64,000 nucleotides of DNA from JAGQYH01 sp041393015. GTDB lineage: Bacteria; Bacteroidota; Bacteroidia; Chitinophagales; JADIYW01. The notes beneath the pieces were generated by a model that saw nothing but the letters and a program-made list of their open reading frames with translations, searched no databases and was not told the DNA's origin. The stretch spans positions 248,001-312,000 of the forward strand of contig JAWKKV010000003.1 of assembly GCA_041393015.1 (NCBI GenBank), given 5' to 3'. The position numbers and the translations under genes were made by a program. Numbering within the stretch: the first letter of the stretch is position 1; every line of letters begins with the position of its first letter. This document shows, in pieces, positions 25,953 to 35,214 of the stretch.

Positions 25953-26450
25953 ATGGCAAAGTCAGACAATCAATTACATGCTCTTTTAGATAAACTAGAT
26001 TTTTTACCGGAAGGAATGAAAACCAAAGCCGCTTCTTTTGCGTTTGGAAAAGTGGTGCCGTTCATTAGTACAGCCGGTTGCGATTTTGAAAAAATAACCA
26101 ACGAAGAAGTAATTGTTAGCATTGAGAATAAGCGTAAAGCTAGAAATCATATTGGTCAGATCCATGCAGCTGCCATGGCATTGATTGCGGAAACCGCTTC
26201 GGGATTTGTGTTAGCGATGAACATGCCGGACGACAAATTGAATTTGATCAAATCGATGAAGGTGAGTTACTTAAAACGTACCAAAGGGAAAATGACAGCT
26301 GTTGCTAGAATTACGCCGGAACAAGTAGCTAAGTTACAATCTGAGGAGAAAGGTGATGTGATGATCGAAGTGCATGTAACCGATGAATCTGGTCAAGAGC
26401 CTATCGCTTGCGAAATGAATTGGGCTTGGGTGCCAAAGAAAAGAAAATAG
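25953..26450 (+). CDS. DUF4442 (hotdog-fold) protein
   Basis: 165 residues. The sequence GKVVPFISTAGCDFEKITNE, then RNHIGQIHAAAMALIAETAS, is the DUF4442 pattern related to PaaI-type hotdog thioesterases; the His/Asn around RNHIGQIHA sit where the acyl-thioester pocket is expected. The likely activity is hydrolysis or binding of an acyl-CoA, with substrate unknown. The next gene, an acyl-CoA-reductase-like SDR, follows 38 bp downstream on the same strand, so a joint role in acyl-CoA metabolism is plausible. Confidence 0.83.
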   Translation: MAKSDNQLHALLDKLDFLPEGMKTKAASFAFGKVVPFISTAGCDFEKITNEEVIVSIENKRKARNHIGQIHAAAMALIAETASGFVLAMNMPDDKLNLIKSMKVSYLKRTKGKMTAVARITPEQVAKLQSEEKGDVMIEVHVTDESGQEPIACEMNWAWVPKKRK

Positions 26451-26488
26451 GAATTGTTCGTTAAGTACTAACTTATAAACTGATAGAT

Positions 26489-27589
26489 ATGATATTTTTA
26501 ACCGGATTTCCAGGATTTTTAGGCAAAGAAATGTTGCCTCGTTTATTAGAACGAGACTTAAGAGTGAAAGCGGTTTGTTTGGTACAGGATAGATTTGTTG
26601 GACAAGCGAAAGAAGCTTTGGTTCAACTGTCTAAAAAATTTCCAAAAATTGATCTAGAAAATAGAGTGGAAATAGTGGTTGGCGACATTACTGATGAGCT
26701 ATTGGGCTTATCCGATCAATACGACAGCTGGGCGAAGAAAGTAACAGAAGTCTATCACTTTGCCGCCATTTACGATTTGGATGTTAAAAGAGCATTTGCC
26801 TATAAGGTTAATGTGGATGGCACTCAACACGTATTGGATTTTTGCGTTCAATGCCCTAATTTAAACAGACATCATTACATCAGTACATGCTACGTGAGTG
26901 GTCGATATGATGGCGTTTTCACAGAAGATCATTTAGAAGAAGATCAAGAATTCAACAACTTTTACGAAGAGACAAAATATTTGGCAGAAGTATTGGTGAA
27001 GAAAGCCATGTTGAAAGGAATGCCTACTACTATTTACCGTCCTGCCATTGTAACTGGAGATTCCAAAACCGGTGAAACACAAAAATATGATGGACCTTAT
27101 TTTATACTGAAATGGTTAATGAGAAATCCGATGGTAGGACTATTGCCAATTATTGGAGATGGCGACAAACATACCATGAATATCGTACCGCGAGATTTTA
27201 TTATTGATGCCATCGAAGCGCTCAGCGGTTCAGAAGATTCAATAGGAAAAACATATAATTTAGCAGATCCTAACCCGTTGACCATTTCTAAGATGGCAGA
27301 TGTAATGAAGAAGGCGTTAGATAAATTTTATTTGGTAAAATTTCCTTTGCCATTGGATGCCGATCAAACCATTTGGTTGTTAAAAAAGCTACCGGCGTTG
27401 ACAGAATTTATTGGCATGCCTACCAAGTCGATTGCCTACTTTGCGCATCCAACCACTTACGATACGACTAATGCTACCAAAGATTTGGCTCAAAAAGGTA
27501 TTCGATGTCCTAATTATGCTGAATACATCGATAATATTGTAAAATTCCTAAAGGAGAATCCGAATATTTCTTCTAAGGCGATGGTGTAA
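26489..27589 (+). CDS. NAD-binding SDR of the fatty acyl-CoA reductase type
   Basis: 366 residues in one extended-SDR domain (NAD_binding_4, male-sterility type). The nucleotide motif is LTGFPGFLGKEML at residue 4. VEIVVGDIT marks the end of the second beta-alpha unit, YHFAAIYDL and VNVDGTQHVLDFC are typical of the family, and the active-site Tyr-Lys pair is in FYEETKYLAEVL. YRPAIVTGDSKTGE lies after the active site. Related proteins reduce acyl-CoA or act on other thioesters. The C-terminal reductase-specific domain is short, so alcohol production is not assured. Confidence 0.85.
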   Translation: MIFLTGFPGFLGKEMLPRLLERDLRVKAVCLVQDRFVGQAKEALVQLSKKFPKIDLENRVEIVVGDITDELLGLSDQYDSWAKKVTEVYHFAAIYDLDVKRAFAYKVNVDGTQHVLDFCVQCPNLNRHHYISTCYVSGRYDGVFTEDHLEEDQEFNNFYEETKYLAEVLVKKAMLKGMPTTIYRPAIVTGDSKTGETQKYDGPYFILKWLMRNPMVGLLPIIGDGDKHTMNIVPRDFIIDAIEALSGSEDSIGKTYNLADPNPLTISKMADVMKKALDKFYLVKFPLPLDADQTIWLLKKLPALTEFIGMPTKSIAYFAHPTTYDTTNATKDLAQKGIRCPNYAEYIDNIVKFLKENPNISSKAMV

Positions 27590-27627
27590 GGGAGTAATAA
27601 GAGTTTTAAAATACTTAAGTTCGAAAT

Positions 27628-27658
27628 CCCTCAGAATTATCCGCAGGAAACCCTGAGG
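27628..27658. repeat. Intergenic hairpin
   Basis: CCTCAG (27629-27634) pairs with CTGAGG (27653-27658) around an 18-nt loop. It lies in the 263-bp gap between the SDR gene and the HsdR_N gene. There is no T tract, so it is better seen as a repeat-like palindrome than a terminator. The remainder of the gap is AT-rich and unremarkable. Confidence 0.4.
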
Positions 27659-27852
27659 CAAGGTTGAATTCAATCTATCCATTTTCTAGAAAAATGATTC
27701 AATTATCAATGATAAATATAACAAGTTAGCGTAATTATAGGTTGTAGAATTCTATAATACAATTTGTAATAGACAAAACATTGAAAGTTTAGTAGATTCT
27801 CTATATTAGCTAGAATTTAAATTTAAGGAAAACTGAAATTTCAATATAGATT

Positions 27853-28947
27853 ATGACAGAGATGTTGGCTAATATTAAAGAAAGAATCATCAAGAATGAA
27901 TACAATGGAGAAGAACAAGTAAGATTTTCTATAATTGGTCGAATTTTACAAAAATTGGGTTGGGATATTTGGGACCCTAACGAAGTTGTAACTGAGTTTA
28001 AACCAGTACCATCAGAAGACTCAACTAAGGTAGATATTGCTTTATTTGTAAATAAGTATCAAGCTCCGTCAGTTTTTATTGAGATAAAAGCAATTGGACG
28101 ATTAAATCAAAATCTACAAAATACCGAACGACAATTACGAGACTACAATAGAAATAATACCGCACAGTTTTCTATTATAACTGACGGACAGCTATGGCGG
28201 TTTTATTATTCTCAGACTGGCGGCGAATTTTCGGATAAATGTTTTAAGGTTTTAGATCTTCTAAATGAAGATTTAGAATCAATGGAAGAGCAATTAATGG
28301 TATTTCTTTCCAAACAATCTATCCTTTCTGATTCTGCAATTTATGAAGCTCAGAGTTATTTGAAGTTAAGCTTAAAACAAAGAGCTATGGAAGATTCTCT
28401 TTCAAAGGCACAAAGACTAGTAAATGAATCTCCTTTTCCAAGTTTGCCAGAGGCCCTTATTAAAACAGTTGAAATGGTTGGCTTTTCATTAACAATGAGT
28501 GAAGCGTCGCAATTTTTACAACGAGAACGTCCTCAACATCAAACAGTATCTTCTCAGTCAACTGATTTACATGTGACAAGTCCAATATCAATAAATAATT
28601 CTGAGGCAATTTTAGTTTCTGACGGTATAAACTTATTTATGAATTTACATAGAAATAAAATTCAAGCTAAAGGAGTATTAAAAGGGACAAAATTAACTGT
28701 ACTTTCTGGATCAAGGGCTAATATTCAAGAATTGAAAATTTCAAATAATGTAAAAAGGATTAGAGAAGAATTAATTAAGCGTGAGGTATTAATAGAAAAC
28801 AATAATGCTTTAGAATTTAAAGTAGATTATGAATTCGAATCTACAAATGAAGCCGCTGGTGTAATTGCTGGCTACTCCATAAACGCTAGAACAGCATGGA
28901 AAAATGTAAATGGAGAAAGTATTAAAGATCTTGGACTTAGAACTTAA
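27853..28947 (+). CDS. Solitary HsdR_N nuclease-like protein with DUF4357 domain
   Basis: 364 residues. The N-terminal 180 residues match the type I restriction enzyme R-subunit N-terminal fold: a PD-(D/E)xK site with D61 (KVDIAL) and E77-x-K79 (FIEIKA), followed by the Q94-x3-Y98 motif (QLRDY) known from RecB-like nucleases. The middle is helical. The last 85 residues (KGTKLTVLSGSRANIQELKI to SINARTAWKNVNGESIKDLG) look like DUF4357, often found attached to nucleases. No helicase domain and no hsdM/hsdS lie nearby, so this is not a complete restriction system. It may act alone or be a DNA-damage or defence nuclease; the target is unknown. Confidence 0.83.
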   Translation: MTEMLANIKERIIKNEYNGEEQVRFSIIGRILQKLGWDIWDPNEVVTEFKPVPSEDSTKVDIALFVNKYQAPSVFIEIKAIGRLNQNLQNTERQLRDYNRNNTAQFSIITDGQLWRFYYSQTGGEFSDKCFKVLDLLNEDLESMEEQLMVFLSKQSILSDSAIYEAQSYLKLSLKQRAMEDSLSKAQRLVNESPFPSLPEALIKTVEMVGFSLTMSEASQFLQRERPQHQTVSSQSTDLHVTSPISINNSEAILVSDGINLFMNLHRNKIQAKGVLKGTKLTVLSGSRANIQELKISNNVKRIREELIKREVLIENNNALEFKVDYEFESTNEAAGVIAGYSINARTAWKNVNGESIKDLGLRT

Positions 28948-29085
28948 AAGAAAACCTATGAAAAAGGATGTATAACAACGATTAGTTGATCAGAAAAACG
29001 TCTTTGTAATTTCATTATTGTTAATTTAAAGCATCTCTACAATAATTCTAGCTAAAACAAAATCACAAAACTATCTAGAATCTTC

Positions 29086-29568
29086 CTACATCCCTTTCAC
29101 ATACTCCACCAAATTATCTGTACCCTTTCCAAACATTCTATTGTAAATTAATTTAACAACCGGAGAGAGAATAGTGGAGAGTATTTTAGGCTCCACATAA
29201 ATATCCCAAATAAATTCAGAAGTGCCATCTTTTAAATCCTTAAACTGGCAATCTTCAATCATGGCACCTAATAAAGGTAAGCTTGCCTCTTTAATGTGAA
29301 AGGTAAATCTTTTACCTTGGTCGTAAGTCATAAAATGTTCCCGCACATTCATGATATCTAAATTTACTTGCCGAACAGCACCAGCCTTTTCTTTTTCACT
29401 ACTAATCCATCTAGCGCTTTCAATTTCTTTAAACCATTTGGGAATATGTTGATCATCAAATGCTTTAAACGCAGTAGCAGCATCGCATGACAAGATTTTA
29501 CGAATACTTATTTTGGTGCCCTCACTTTGAGCGGCCTCCAAAGACCATGTTTTCATTTTAAACCACAT
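29086..29568 (-). CDS. SRPBCC family protein
   Basis: 160 residues in a single START/SRPBCC-like domain. It begins with KMKTWSLEAAQSEGTKISIRKILSCDAATAFKAFDD and ends in the long C-terminal helix (LIYNRMFGKGTDNLVEYVKG) that closes the cavity. YDQGKRFTFHIKEASLPLLG is a typical mid-domain strand pair. These proteins bind lipids or aromatic ligands; the ligand here is unknown. It stands alone, 142 bp from the sulfotransferase gene on the same strand. Confidence 0.82.
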   Translation of the reverse strand: MWFKMKTWSLEAAQSEGTKISIRKILSCDAATAFKAFDDQHIPKWFKEIESARWISSEKEKAGAVRQVNLDIMNVREHFMTYDQGKRFTFHIKEASLPLLGAMIEDCQFKDLKDGTSEFIWDIYVEPKILSTILSPVVKLIYNRMFGKGTDNLVEYVKGM

Positions 29569-29710
29569 ATTTTTTTCTTTTTATTGTAAAATAGTTGAAT
29601 AGGGTTGGACGCTTAAGTGTCCGTTTTAATAAGTGTAATTTTAACTAATATTCAATCAGTAGAAAAATTTATTAATTGATTGACGTAATCTGCGAAACTC
29701 GTGTTTCAGA

Positions 29711-30571
29711 TCAAACAATCTCCCCATAACCCAGCTTTCTCACCCAATCGTTTTGTTTCACTTTATTGTAAATGTCAACCAATTCTGTTTTTTTAGTAAA
29801 GGCAAACATTCTATCTGAGTTTACATTTTTCACCATTTCTTGCATCTTTTCTGTGGTTGGATGAAGTCCTGCAAATTCAGTGATCTTAGGTAAATATTGC
29901 ATTGGGTTTTCTAGAAAACTCTCGTATCGTAAATGGAATATATCGTTACTGTATTTTTCATCTAACGAAAATGCCTTGCTCACATAATCTTCCCAAAGCT
30001 TAACACCTTCTTCCACGTCCATAATTCTCAATGACAAGTTTTGAGTGGCTTTATAATTTAAAAAACGCAAAATCCTGACCAGATAAGTTAGCTTTTTAGA
30101 TTTTCTTATATCTTTTTCTCTTTTGGATAAGCTGGCTGCTACATCAATCGGATTTCTATAAATATGCAAGATTTTAGCTTCCGGAAAAATTTCTTTCCAA
30201 AGGTCGATGGTTATAGTCGTTCGTGGATCTTTCCAAGCCCAAGGAATATTCAAATTTCTAATGTCATTTACCTTATGCTTCCCCAAAAATTGCTTTCTCT
30301 TTTTACCTTTCAACTCTCCAATTAAAATAGCTTTAGCTTGTTCATTGAAAATCTTATCAGCAAACTGATAATTGTATGGATTATCCCAACTGGCATTTGC
30401 TTGTGCCAACAACCATTCGTTTAAGGTAACAAAAAAGGATGCTTCGTATAAGTCAAACGGCAATAATTTATGACCAATAAACAAACCCATTTGATTCAAC
30501 ATATTGGTTAACATAGACGTACCGGAACGGTGCATGCCTATAATAATTACGGGTGGTGTGGTGTTGGTCAT
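29711..30571 (-). CDS. Sulfotransferase family protein
   Basis: 286 residues. The 5'-phosphosulfate-binding loop of PAPS-dependent sulfotransferases is visible as IIGMHRSGTSMLTNML at residue 10, and the 3'-phosphate motif as HIYRNPIDVAASLSKR near residue 145. It should transfer sulfate from PAPS to an acceptor, here probably a polysaccharide or lipid given the neighbours. The start overlaps the stop of the SGNH-like gene by 1 bp (TAATG), so the two are translationally coupled in an operon with the MBOAT gene. Confidence 0.9.
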   Translation of the reverse strand: MTNTTPPVIIIGMHRSGTSMLTNMLNQMGLFIGHKLLPFDLYEASFFVTLNEWLLAQANASWDNPYNYQFADKIFNEQAKAILIGELKGKKRKQFLGKHKVNDIRNLNIPWAWKDPRTTITIDLWKEIFPEAKILHIYRNPIDVAASLSKREKDIRKSKKLTYLVRILRFLNYKATQNLSLRIMDVEEGVKLWEDYVSKAFSLDEKYSNDIFHLRYESFLENPMQYLPKITEFAGLHPTTEKMQEMVKNVNSDRMFAFTKKTELVDIYNKVKQNDWVRKLGYGEIV

Positions 30572-31647
30572 TATTTTGTTTTCATCAGTTGATTAAATTC
30601 TTCAGCTAAGGCTTTGCTATAAATGGCTGCGCCTTCTTCATTTAAATGCAAAGCATCAAAAGTGTATTTGGCTTCATAGAATGATTTGAACTTATCAGCA
30701 TCATTCAAGTTCAATTTATGTTGATCATCAATCGCCTCATAAATCGGCATAATTAATGGATATTGATATTTGAACAATCGTGGATGCAGAATAAAGATTA
30801 GATGGATGCCATTGGCTTCTGATAAAGCTATCAGGTTATTGATCTTTTGCAAATGCAATTCATTTAATTTATAATCAGAGACATTGTAGCCTCTGAAAAA
30901 ATCTCTTCTTGAAATCAGCGACGAGGTAACCGAAGAAGTGTCTTTTAAAAACGCATTTCGCCTCATTTCCATTTCTTTCGATTCGTCTTTCTTATCTAAA
31001 TATTCTTGATCTAAAGGATAGAAGCCATTAGTGTTACTCATCAAGAAAGGAAAGTCAGCTGATGCTCTGCTTTTTTGTTTTAATAGAATCTCTTCAATCA
31101 ATTCGGCATTAAAAAGCTTCGCTAAATAGGCGATAGAATAACCTACATAGGCGTTCCACTTTACATAAAAAGGGGAATCATAGGCTGAAGAAATCTTTAA
31201 GGCTTCTTTGTAATCTTTCCATCGATACCAATAATGTGTTCTTTTTCTAACCGCATTTGGCGCTAAAGCCAAGTTGCCCACTTCGAACAAATCCATAAAG
31301 GCATATTTCAAATGAATGCTATCCTTGGCTAGTAAATTTTCATATGTATAAGCCGATTGCAATGGAAACATCGCTTGAATCCCAAAATTAAAGGAGTGAA
31401 TGCCCAGTGAATCATTAGTGTTGGCATCAAAAACTTGTGGGTCAATATGTCTAAACATGGCACTGGAACCAATAAAAAGCGTATTGATTTGATCGTTATG
31501 GTGTTTTAAATAATCTCTTTTGGCATGAATGATGTCGTAACCCCAAGTATAATCCACTCTAGGTTGAACAAAGAAACGATAGAAGCCATGATTCATCGTT
31601 AAAACGATGATCACCAAGCCTACTATTTTTAATGCTAGTTTCTTCAT
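30571..31647 (-). CDS. SGNH-like partner of the MBOAT O-acyltransferase
   Basis: 358 residues with an N-terminal membrane anchor (MKKLALKIVGLVIIVLTMNH). NTLFIGSSAMFRHIDPQVFD has the GSS motif expected for the nucleophile serine block of DltD/AlgJ-like SGNH proteins, and FDALHLNEEGAAIYSKAL near the C-terminus carries the Asp/His pair (D-x2-H). It is located 3 bp downstream of the MBOAT gene. In this class of cluster the MBOAT brings the acyl group across the membrane and the SGNH-like protein places it on the acceptor; that is inferred from the family and order. Confidence 0.83.
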   Translation of the reverse strand: MKKLALKIVGLVIIVLTMNHGFYRFFVQPRVDYTWGYDIIHAKRDYLKHHNDQINTLFIGSSAMFRHIDPQVFDANTNDSLGIHSFNFGIQAMFPLQSAYTYENLLAKDSIHLKYAFMDLFEVGNLALAPNAVRKRTHYWYRWKDYKEALKISSAYDSPFYVKWNAYVGYSIAYLAKLFNAELIEEILLKQKSRASADFPFLMSNTNGFYPLDQEYLDKKDESKEMEMRRNAFLKDTSSVTSSLISRRDFFRGYNVSDYKLNELHLQKINNLIALSEANGIHLIFILHPRLFKYQYPLIMPIYEAIDDQHKLNLNDADKFKSFYEAKYTFDALHLNEEGAAIYSKALAEEFNQLMKTK

Positions 31648-31650
31648 GCC

Positions 31651-33105
31651 TTAGAACTGAAAATAGATAAATTCTTTTTGTGTCAAAATACCAAAGTTTA
31701 AAATCACGAATATCAATCCGGCGTAAATTGCCCATCTTACTAAAAGAGGTTGTTGCGAAATTTTTAGTCGGGCCGACCCTTTGAATTCTTGATATAAATG
31801 AACACTTTCCATCAAACCAATAAATCCAATAGCAATCATTAAGTTCTTTAAATAATATGCTTCCGACAGAAATGTTAATTGAGGTTGATTAAATAAAAAC
31901 ATATTCTTCCACATCAATAATACATCACCAATGCTATTGCCTCTAAAAAAGAATCCGGTAAAACATACAAATGAATAGGTAATTACTATTTGAGCAAGCT
32001 TTAATGCTTTAGGATGGTTTTTCCAGAAGGAAGTTCCGAAATAGTGCTTTCGTTTTTGAGCCGTTAAGTGTTCAATCACAACATAAATTCCAATTGAAGC
32101 ACCCCACAAAACAAATGTCCAACTAGCACCATGCCACAATCCGCAGGCAGTAAATAAGATCATTAAATTGAGGTATTGTCGTTTTACACCTAATTTGCTA
32201 CCACCAAGCGGAATGTAAATGTAATCCCGTAACCAAAAAGAAAGAGAGATATGCCAACGCGTCCAAAATTCTCGCATAGAGGTAGAGAAGAAAGGACGTT
32301 TAAAATTATCCATTAATTTAAAACCCATTACTAGTGCTGCGCCAATGGCTATATCTGAATAACCTGAGAAATCGCAATACACCTGAAAGGAAAATAAAAC
32401 ACTGGCTAACATCACCGAAAGACCGTAATGTTCCTCCGGGTTTTCAAAGACCATATTCACAAAAATGGAAACCCTATCAGCTATCACTAACTTCTTGAAA
32501 AACCCCCAACACATTAATAGTAATCCACTCTTTGCTCTTTCATAATCAAACTCAAAATATTGATCGAATTGAGGTAAAAGATCTTTCGCTCTTTCAATAG
32601 GACCAGCCACTAATTGTGGGAAGAAGGAAACGAACAATGCAAATTTTCCAAAGTTTTTGGAAGGCTTTAACTTATCGTTGTAAATATCAATGGTATAGCT
32701 TAACGTTTGAAAGGTATAGAAGGAAATGCCCACCGGTAATAGTAGCTTAAATACAGGACCTTGAAAATCTATTTGAAATTGCCCGAGTAAGCTACTAATG
32801 GATTCATTGAAAAAATTAAAGTATTTAAAGGTGAATAGCATTCCTAAGTTGACCAAAAGGCTTAAATACAAATACTTCTTTCGTTTTGATTTTTTCTCTT
32901 TGGGTATTTCACCCATTTTTAAACCACAGTAATAGTCAATGATGGTGGAAATGAAAATAAGAATTGCATACTCCGCCTTCCAACTCATATAAAAATAGTA
33001 GCTGGCAATCAATAGCAAAACCCATCTTCTTTTGGGAGCCATGCTGAAATAGAGCATCACTACAATTGGGAAAAAGACGAGAAAATGTATGGAGTTAAAA
33101 ATCAA
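31651..33105 (-). CDS. MBOAT family O-acyltransferase (AlgI/DltB-like)
   Basis: 484 residues with about ten to twelve membrane helices. Key features are FFPQLVAGPIERAKDLLPQ (the conserved AGPI/R segment), FCDFSGYSDIAIG, and the catalytic His in CGLWHGASWTFVLWG. The start MIFNSIHFLVFFPIVVMLYF is standard for the family. It is the first gene of an operon with the SGNH-like and sulfotransferase genes. The likely job is O-acetylation of a cell-surface polymer; alginate itself is not implied because no alginate genes are near. Confidence 0.92.
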   Translation of the reverse strand: MIFNSIHFLVFFPIVVMLYFSMAPKRRWVLLLIASYYFYMSWKAEYAILIFISTIIDYYCGLKMGEIPKEKKSKRKKYLYLSLLVNLGMLFTFKYFNFFNESISSLLGQFQIDFQGPVFKLLLPVGISFYTFQTLSYTIDIYNDKLKPSKNFGKFALFVSFFPQLVAGPIERAKDLLPQFDQYFEFDYERAKSGLLLMCWGFFKKLVIADRVSIFVNMVFENPEEHYGLSVMLASVLFSFQVYCDFSGYSDIAIGAALVMGFKLMDNFKRPFFSTSMREFWTRWHISLSFWLRDYIYIPLGGSKLGVKRQYLNLMILFTACGLWHGASWTFVLWGASIGIYVVIEHLTAQKRKHYFGTSFWKNHPKALKLAQIVITYSFVCFTGFFFRGNSIGDVLLMWKNMFLFNQPQLTFLSEAYYLKNLMIAIGFIGLMESVHLYQEFKGSARLKISQQPLLVRWAIYAGLIFVILNFGILTQKEFIYFQF

Positions 33106-33129
33106 TTTAAGTGGCTAGTTTAGGTTTTT

Positions 33130-33137
33130 CAAATGTA
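33130..33137 (-). promoter_or_regulatory. Possible -7 box of the MBOAT operon
   Basis: TACATTTG on the minus strand fits TAnnTTTG, about 25 bp upstream of the MBOAT start. A TTTG lies 26 bp further upstream, longer than the usual 19-20 bp spacing, so the call is weak. Confidence 0.35.
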
Positions 33138-33274
33138 CAATATTAGAATTATATCTGCTAAGTCAAATTATCACTTATTATTATGCTGTTGGTAGATGAA
33201 ATAGTGTTGTTTGTTGAATTTTAGATATTCCGTGATTTGGATTTGTTAATTTAGAGTTAACAAAATCAGCCACT

Positions 33275-33751
33275 ATGAAAACAGTTATAATATTTATAGC
33301 CTATATTTTACTTAATTATAGTAATACAGTCTTTGCTCAGCGAAACAATTTTGATAGCCAAACATCAAATTTGATGATTACTTCAAATACAAAGATTTCA
33401 GAATTTAATGCAGAATTTTTAAGTGAGTCAAACCTAAACTCAGAAGAGTTTAATATTGATTTGAAGCTTGATCAAGATTCTCCTAAGGAAATGAAGAAAG
33501 GCAAGTTAATTGCAGGAGCGGTAATTTGTGGTTCGTTTAATTTAGCAGGAATAGCAATGATTGCTAAAGGGTCGAGTTCAATACACAAAGCCAATAATAC
33601 TCCTGATTGGGCAATTGGTTTAGACAATGGCGTTTCTGGTATTTTTTATGTGACTTGGGGGACTACTGCAATGGCTGTTGGTAATTCTGTCGGTATTCCT
33701 TTAATAATCAGAGGAAAAAATCCGAAACAATCTAAGGTTAAGAACTTATAG
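33275..33751 (+). CDS. Small exported protein, paralog of the next gene
   Basis: 158 residues, no family recognised. A signal peptide (MKTVIIFIAYILLNYSNTVFA) precedes a polar Asn/Ser-rich stretch and then two hydrophobic segments (LIAGAVICGSFNLAGIAMIA and ISGIFYVTWGTTAMAVGNSV region). It ends GIPLIIRGKNPKQ. A Bacteroidota-like promoter may lie upstream (TTTG, 19 bp, TGATTTGG near 33210-33240). It resembles the next gene in layout and in the GN-VG-P-I-RGK/RSK-PK ending, so the two look like old tandem duplicates. Confidence 0.72.
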   Translation: MKTVIIFIAYILLNYSNTVFAQRNNFDSQTSNLMITSNTKISEFNAEFLSESNLNSEEFNIDLKLDQDSPKEMKKGKLIAGAVICGSFNLAGIAMIAKGSSSIHKANNTPDWAIGLDNGVSGIFYVTWGTTAMAVGNSVGIPLIIRGKNPKQSKVKNL

Positions 33752-33800
33752 GACTTTTCTCACACGAAATCAAATTTAATTAATAGTAAAAAAAATAGCT

Positions 33801-34250
33801 ATGAAAAATGTATCATTTTTTATCATCGTTTTAATTTTAGTAATTAGCCAAACCTTGATGGCACAAACCATAAAAAATAAAAATTTGGGCGTTCATGAAG
33901 GAAGTGAAATAGTTTCTATTTCTACTCAAAAGACTCTTTATTTAAAATCACAAATACTTAATGATTTTAGTAATGATGAATCGTATAGTTTCCATGAAAA
34001 TCAAATAGTGGATGGCAAAAGAGTAATTAATAGAAAACAAATGATAGGTGGAGCAACTACTGTTGCTACGCTTAATGCATTGTCTATCACGGTATTTACT
34101 GGTGCCACTATAATTCAGAGTACTTGGGGACTAGAAGGTGGTGGTATATGGCAAGGATTAAGTGTAATTCCTTTAATAATTGGCAACACAGTTGGTCCAT
34201 ATCTAATTTATAGAAGTAAGCATCCTAAAACAGAGTTGATTGATATTTAA
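33801..34250 (+). CDS. Small exported protein, paralog of the previous gene
   Basis: 149 residues, no family recognised. A signal peptide (MKNVSFFIIVLILVISQTLMA) precedes a polar part and then two hydrophobic segments after GKRVINRKQMIGG. It ends LIIGNTVGPYLIYRSKHPK, which matches the ending of the previous gene. Spacing to that gene is 49 bp on the same strand. The 3' end overlaps the 3' end of the convergent phosphodiesterase gene by 4 bp. Confidence 0.72.
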   Translation: MKNVSFFIIVLILVISQTLMAQTIKNKNLGVHEGSEIVSISTQKTLYLKSQILNDFSNDESYSFHENQIVDGKRVINRKQMIGGATTVATLNALSITVFTGATIIQSTWGLEGGGIWQGLSVIPLIIGNTVGPYLIYRSKHPKTELIDI

Positions 34251-35155
34251 GGTATTAAGCTTTTACCGTCCAAATCAAAACGACTCCAATCCATTTCTAA
34301 AAAATCCAAAATGGTAGGCACAATATCTACTTGTTGGCTGGCATCTAAAACTCCGGAAGTCATACTAGGGTTGTCTAAAAACAAAATGGTGTTTCGGATC
34401 TCAGGAATATTTTCACCGCCGTCATGTCCGTAGCCCAAACCACCATGATCTGAAACAATCACTACCAACCAATCTTCATTATTGGCTTGTTTTCTAGTAT
34501 TAATAATTTCATACAAACCTTTTACATAGTTGTCTACGTTCGCTACAGCTTGTGTATATTGAGCAGTATCTGGATGGTAGCCATAAGCATGCCCTTCATG
34601 ATCTAATTGGTCAAAATGAATAAACATCACATCTGGATCCACAGGGGCATTATCTTTCAATGTGGCGGCACTTAGTTCATATACTTGCTGGTCGGTGTAG
34701 TTAAATTCAACCGGACTATGATCGGCTACAAGCATCGTCATGAAATAATTAATAGGAAACCAAACCGCAAAGGAAACCAAATTCACTTTTTCTTTGCCAT
34801 AATATTGATTGATGAATTCAAAAAAGTGAGGATAAGTCTTTAGATTATTTCCTTGAAAAATATTGTCGGTTACTTGATGTTTATCATGATGAACACCGGT
34901 GCAAATACTAGCCCAATTTGGCCCGCTAATTGTTAGCGTTTCTGTTTTGTGTTCTAAATTATAAGCCACGGTTGATTTTGATTGCAAACTATTCATGAAC
35001 GGAGCAATAGTATTGGTGAGCACATCCGAACGGCAACCATCAATACCAATCACTAAAACTTTTTTGTTGGTTGGATAAATTTGAGCATCTGTTTTGCTGG
35101 AATCGCAGTTACAAAGTATAAAGCAACAGCTAATTAGAAGTAGTAAGTTTCGCAT
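34247..35155 (-). CDS. Alkaline-phosphatase-superfamily phosphodiesterase, lipoprotein
   Basis: 302 residues, type I phosphodiesterase/nucleotide pyrophosphatase fold. The N-terminus has a lipoprotein-like signal (LLLLISCCFILCNC). The metal motif VLVIGIDGCRSD lies near residue 33, the active-site Ser/Thr block is SGPNWASICTGVHHDKH, HFDQLDHEGHAYG gives further metal ligands, and VSDHGGLGYGHDGG closes the site. It is expected to hydrolyse phosphodiester or phosphate esters in the periplasm or at the cell surface. The substrate is unknown. Confidence 0.88.
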   Translation of the reverse strand: MRNLLLLISCCFILCNCDSSKTDAQIYPTNKKVLVIGIDGCRSDVLTNTIAPFMNSLQSKSTVAYNLEHKTETLTISGPNWASICTGVHHDKHQVTDNIFQGNNLKTYPHFFEFINQYYGKEKVNLVSFAVWFPINYFMTMLVADHSPVEFNYTDQQVYELSAATLKDNAPVDPDVMFIHFDQLDHEGHAYGYHPDTAQYTQAVANVDNYVKGLYEIINTRKQANNEDWLVVIVSDHGGLGYGHDGGENIPEIRNTILFLDNPSMTSGVLDASQQVDIVPTILDFLEMDWSRFDLDGKSLIP

Positions 35156-35214
35156 CAGTCTATTTTAGTTAAGCGTGGCATGCACGAAAATAAATATTTA
35201 CTTTTACAAATAAG

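Noticed and set aside
27853..28947. A complete type I restriction system
   Set aside because: No helicase domain, no hsdM and no hsdS are near; only the nuclease-like domain and DUF4357 are present.
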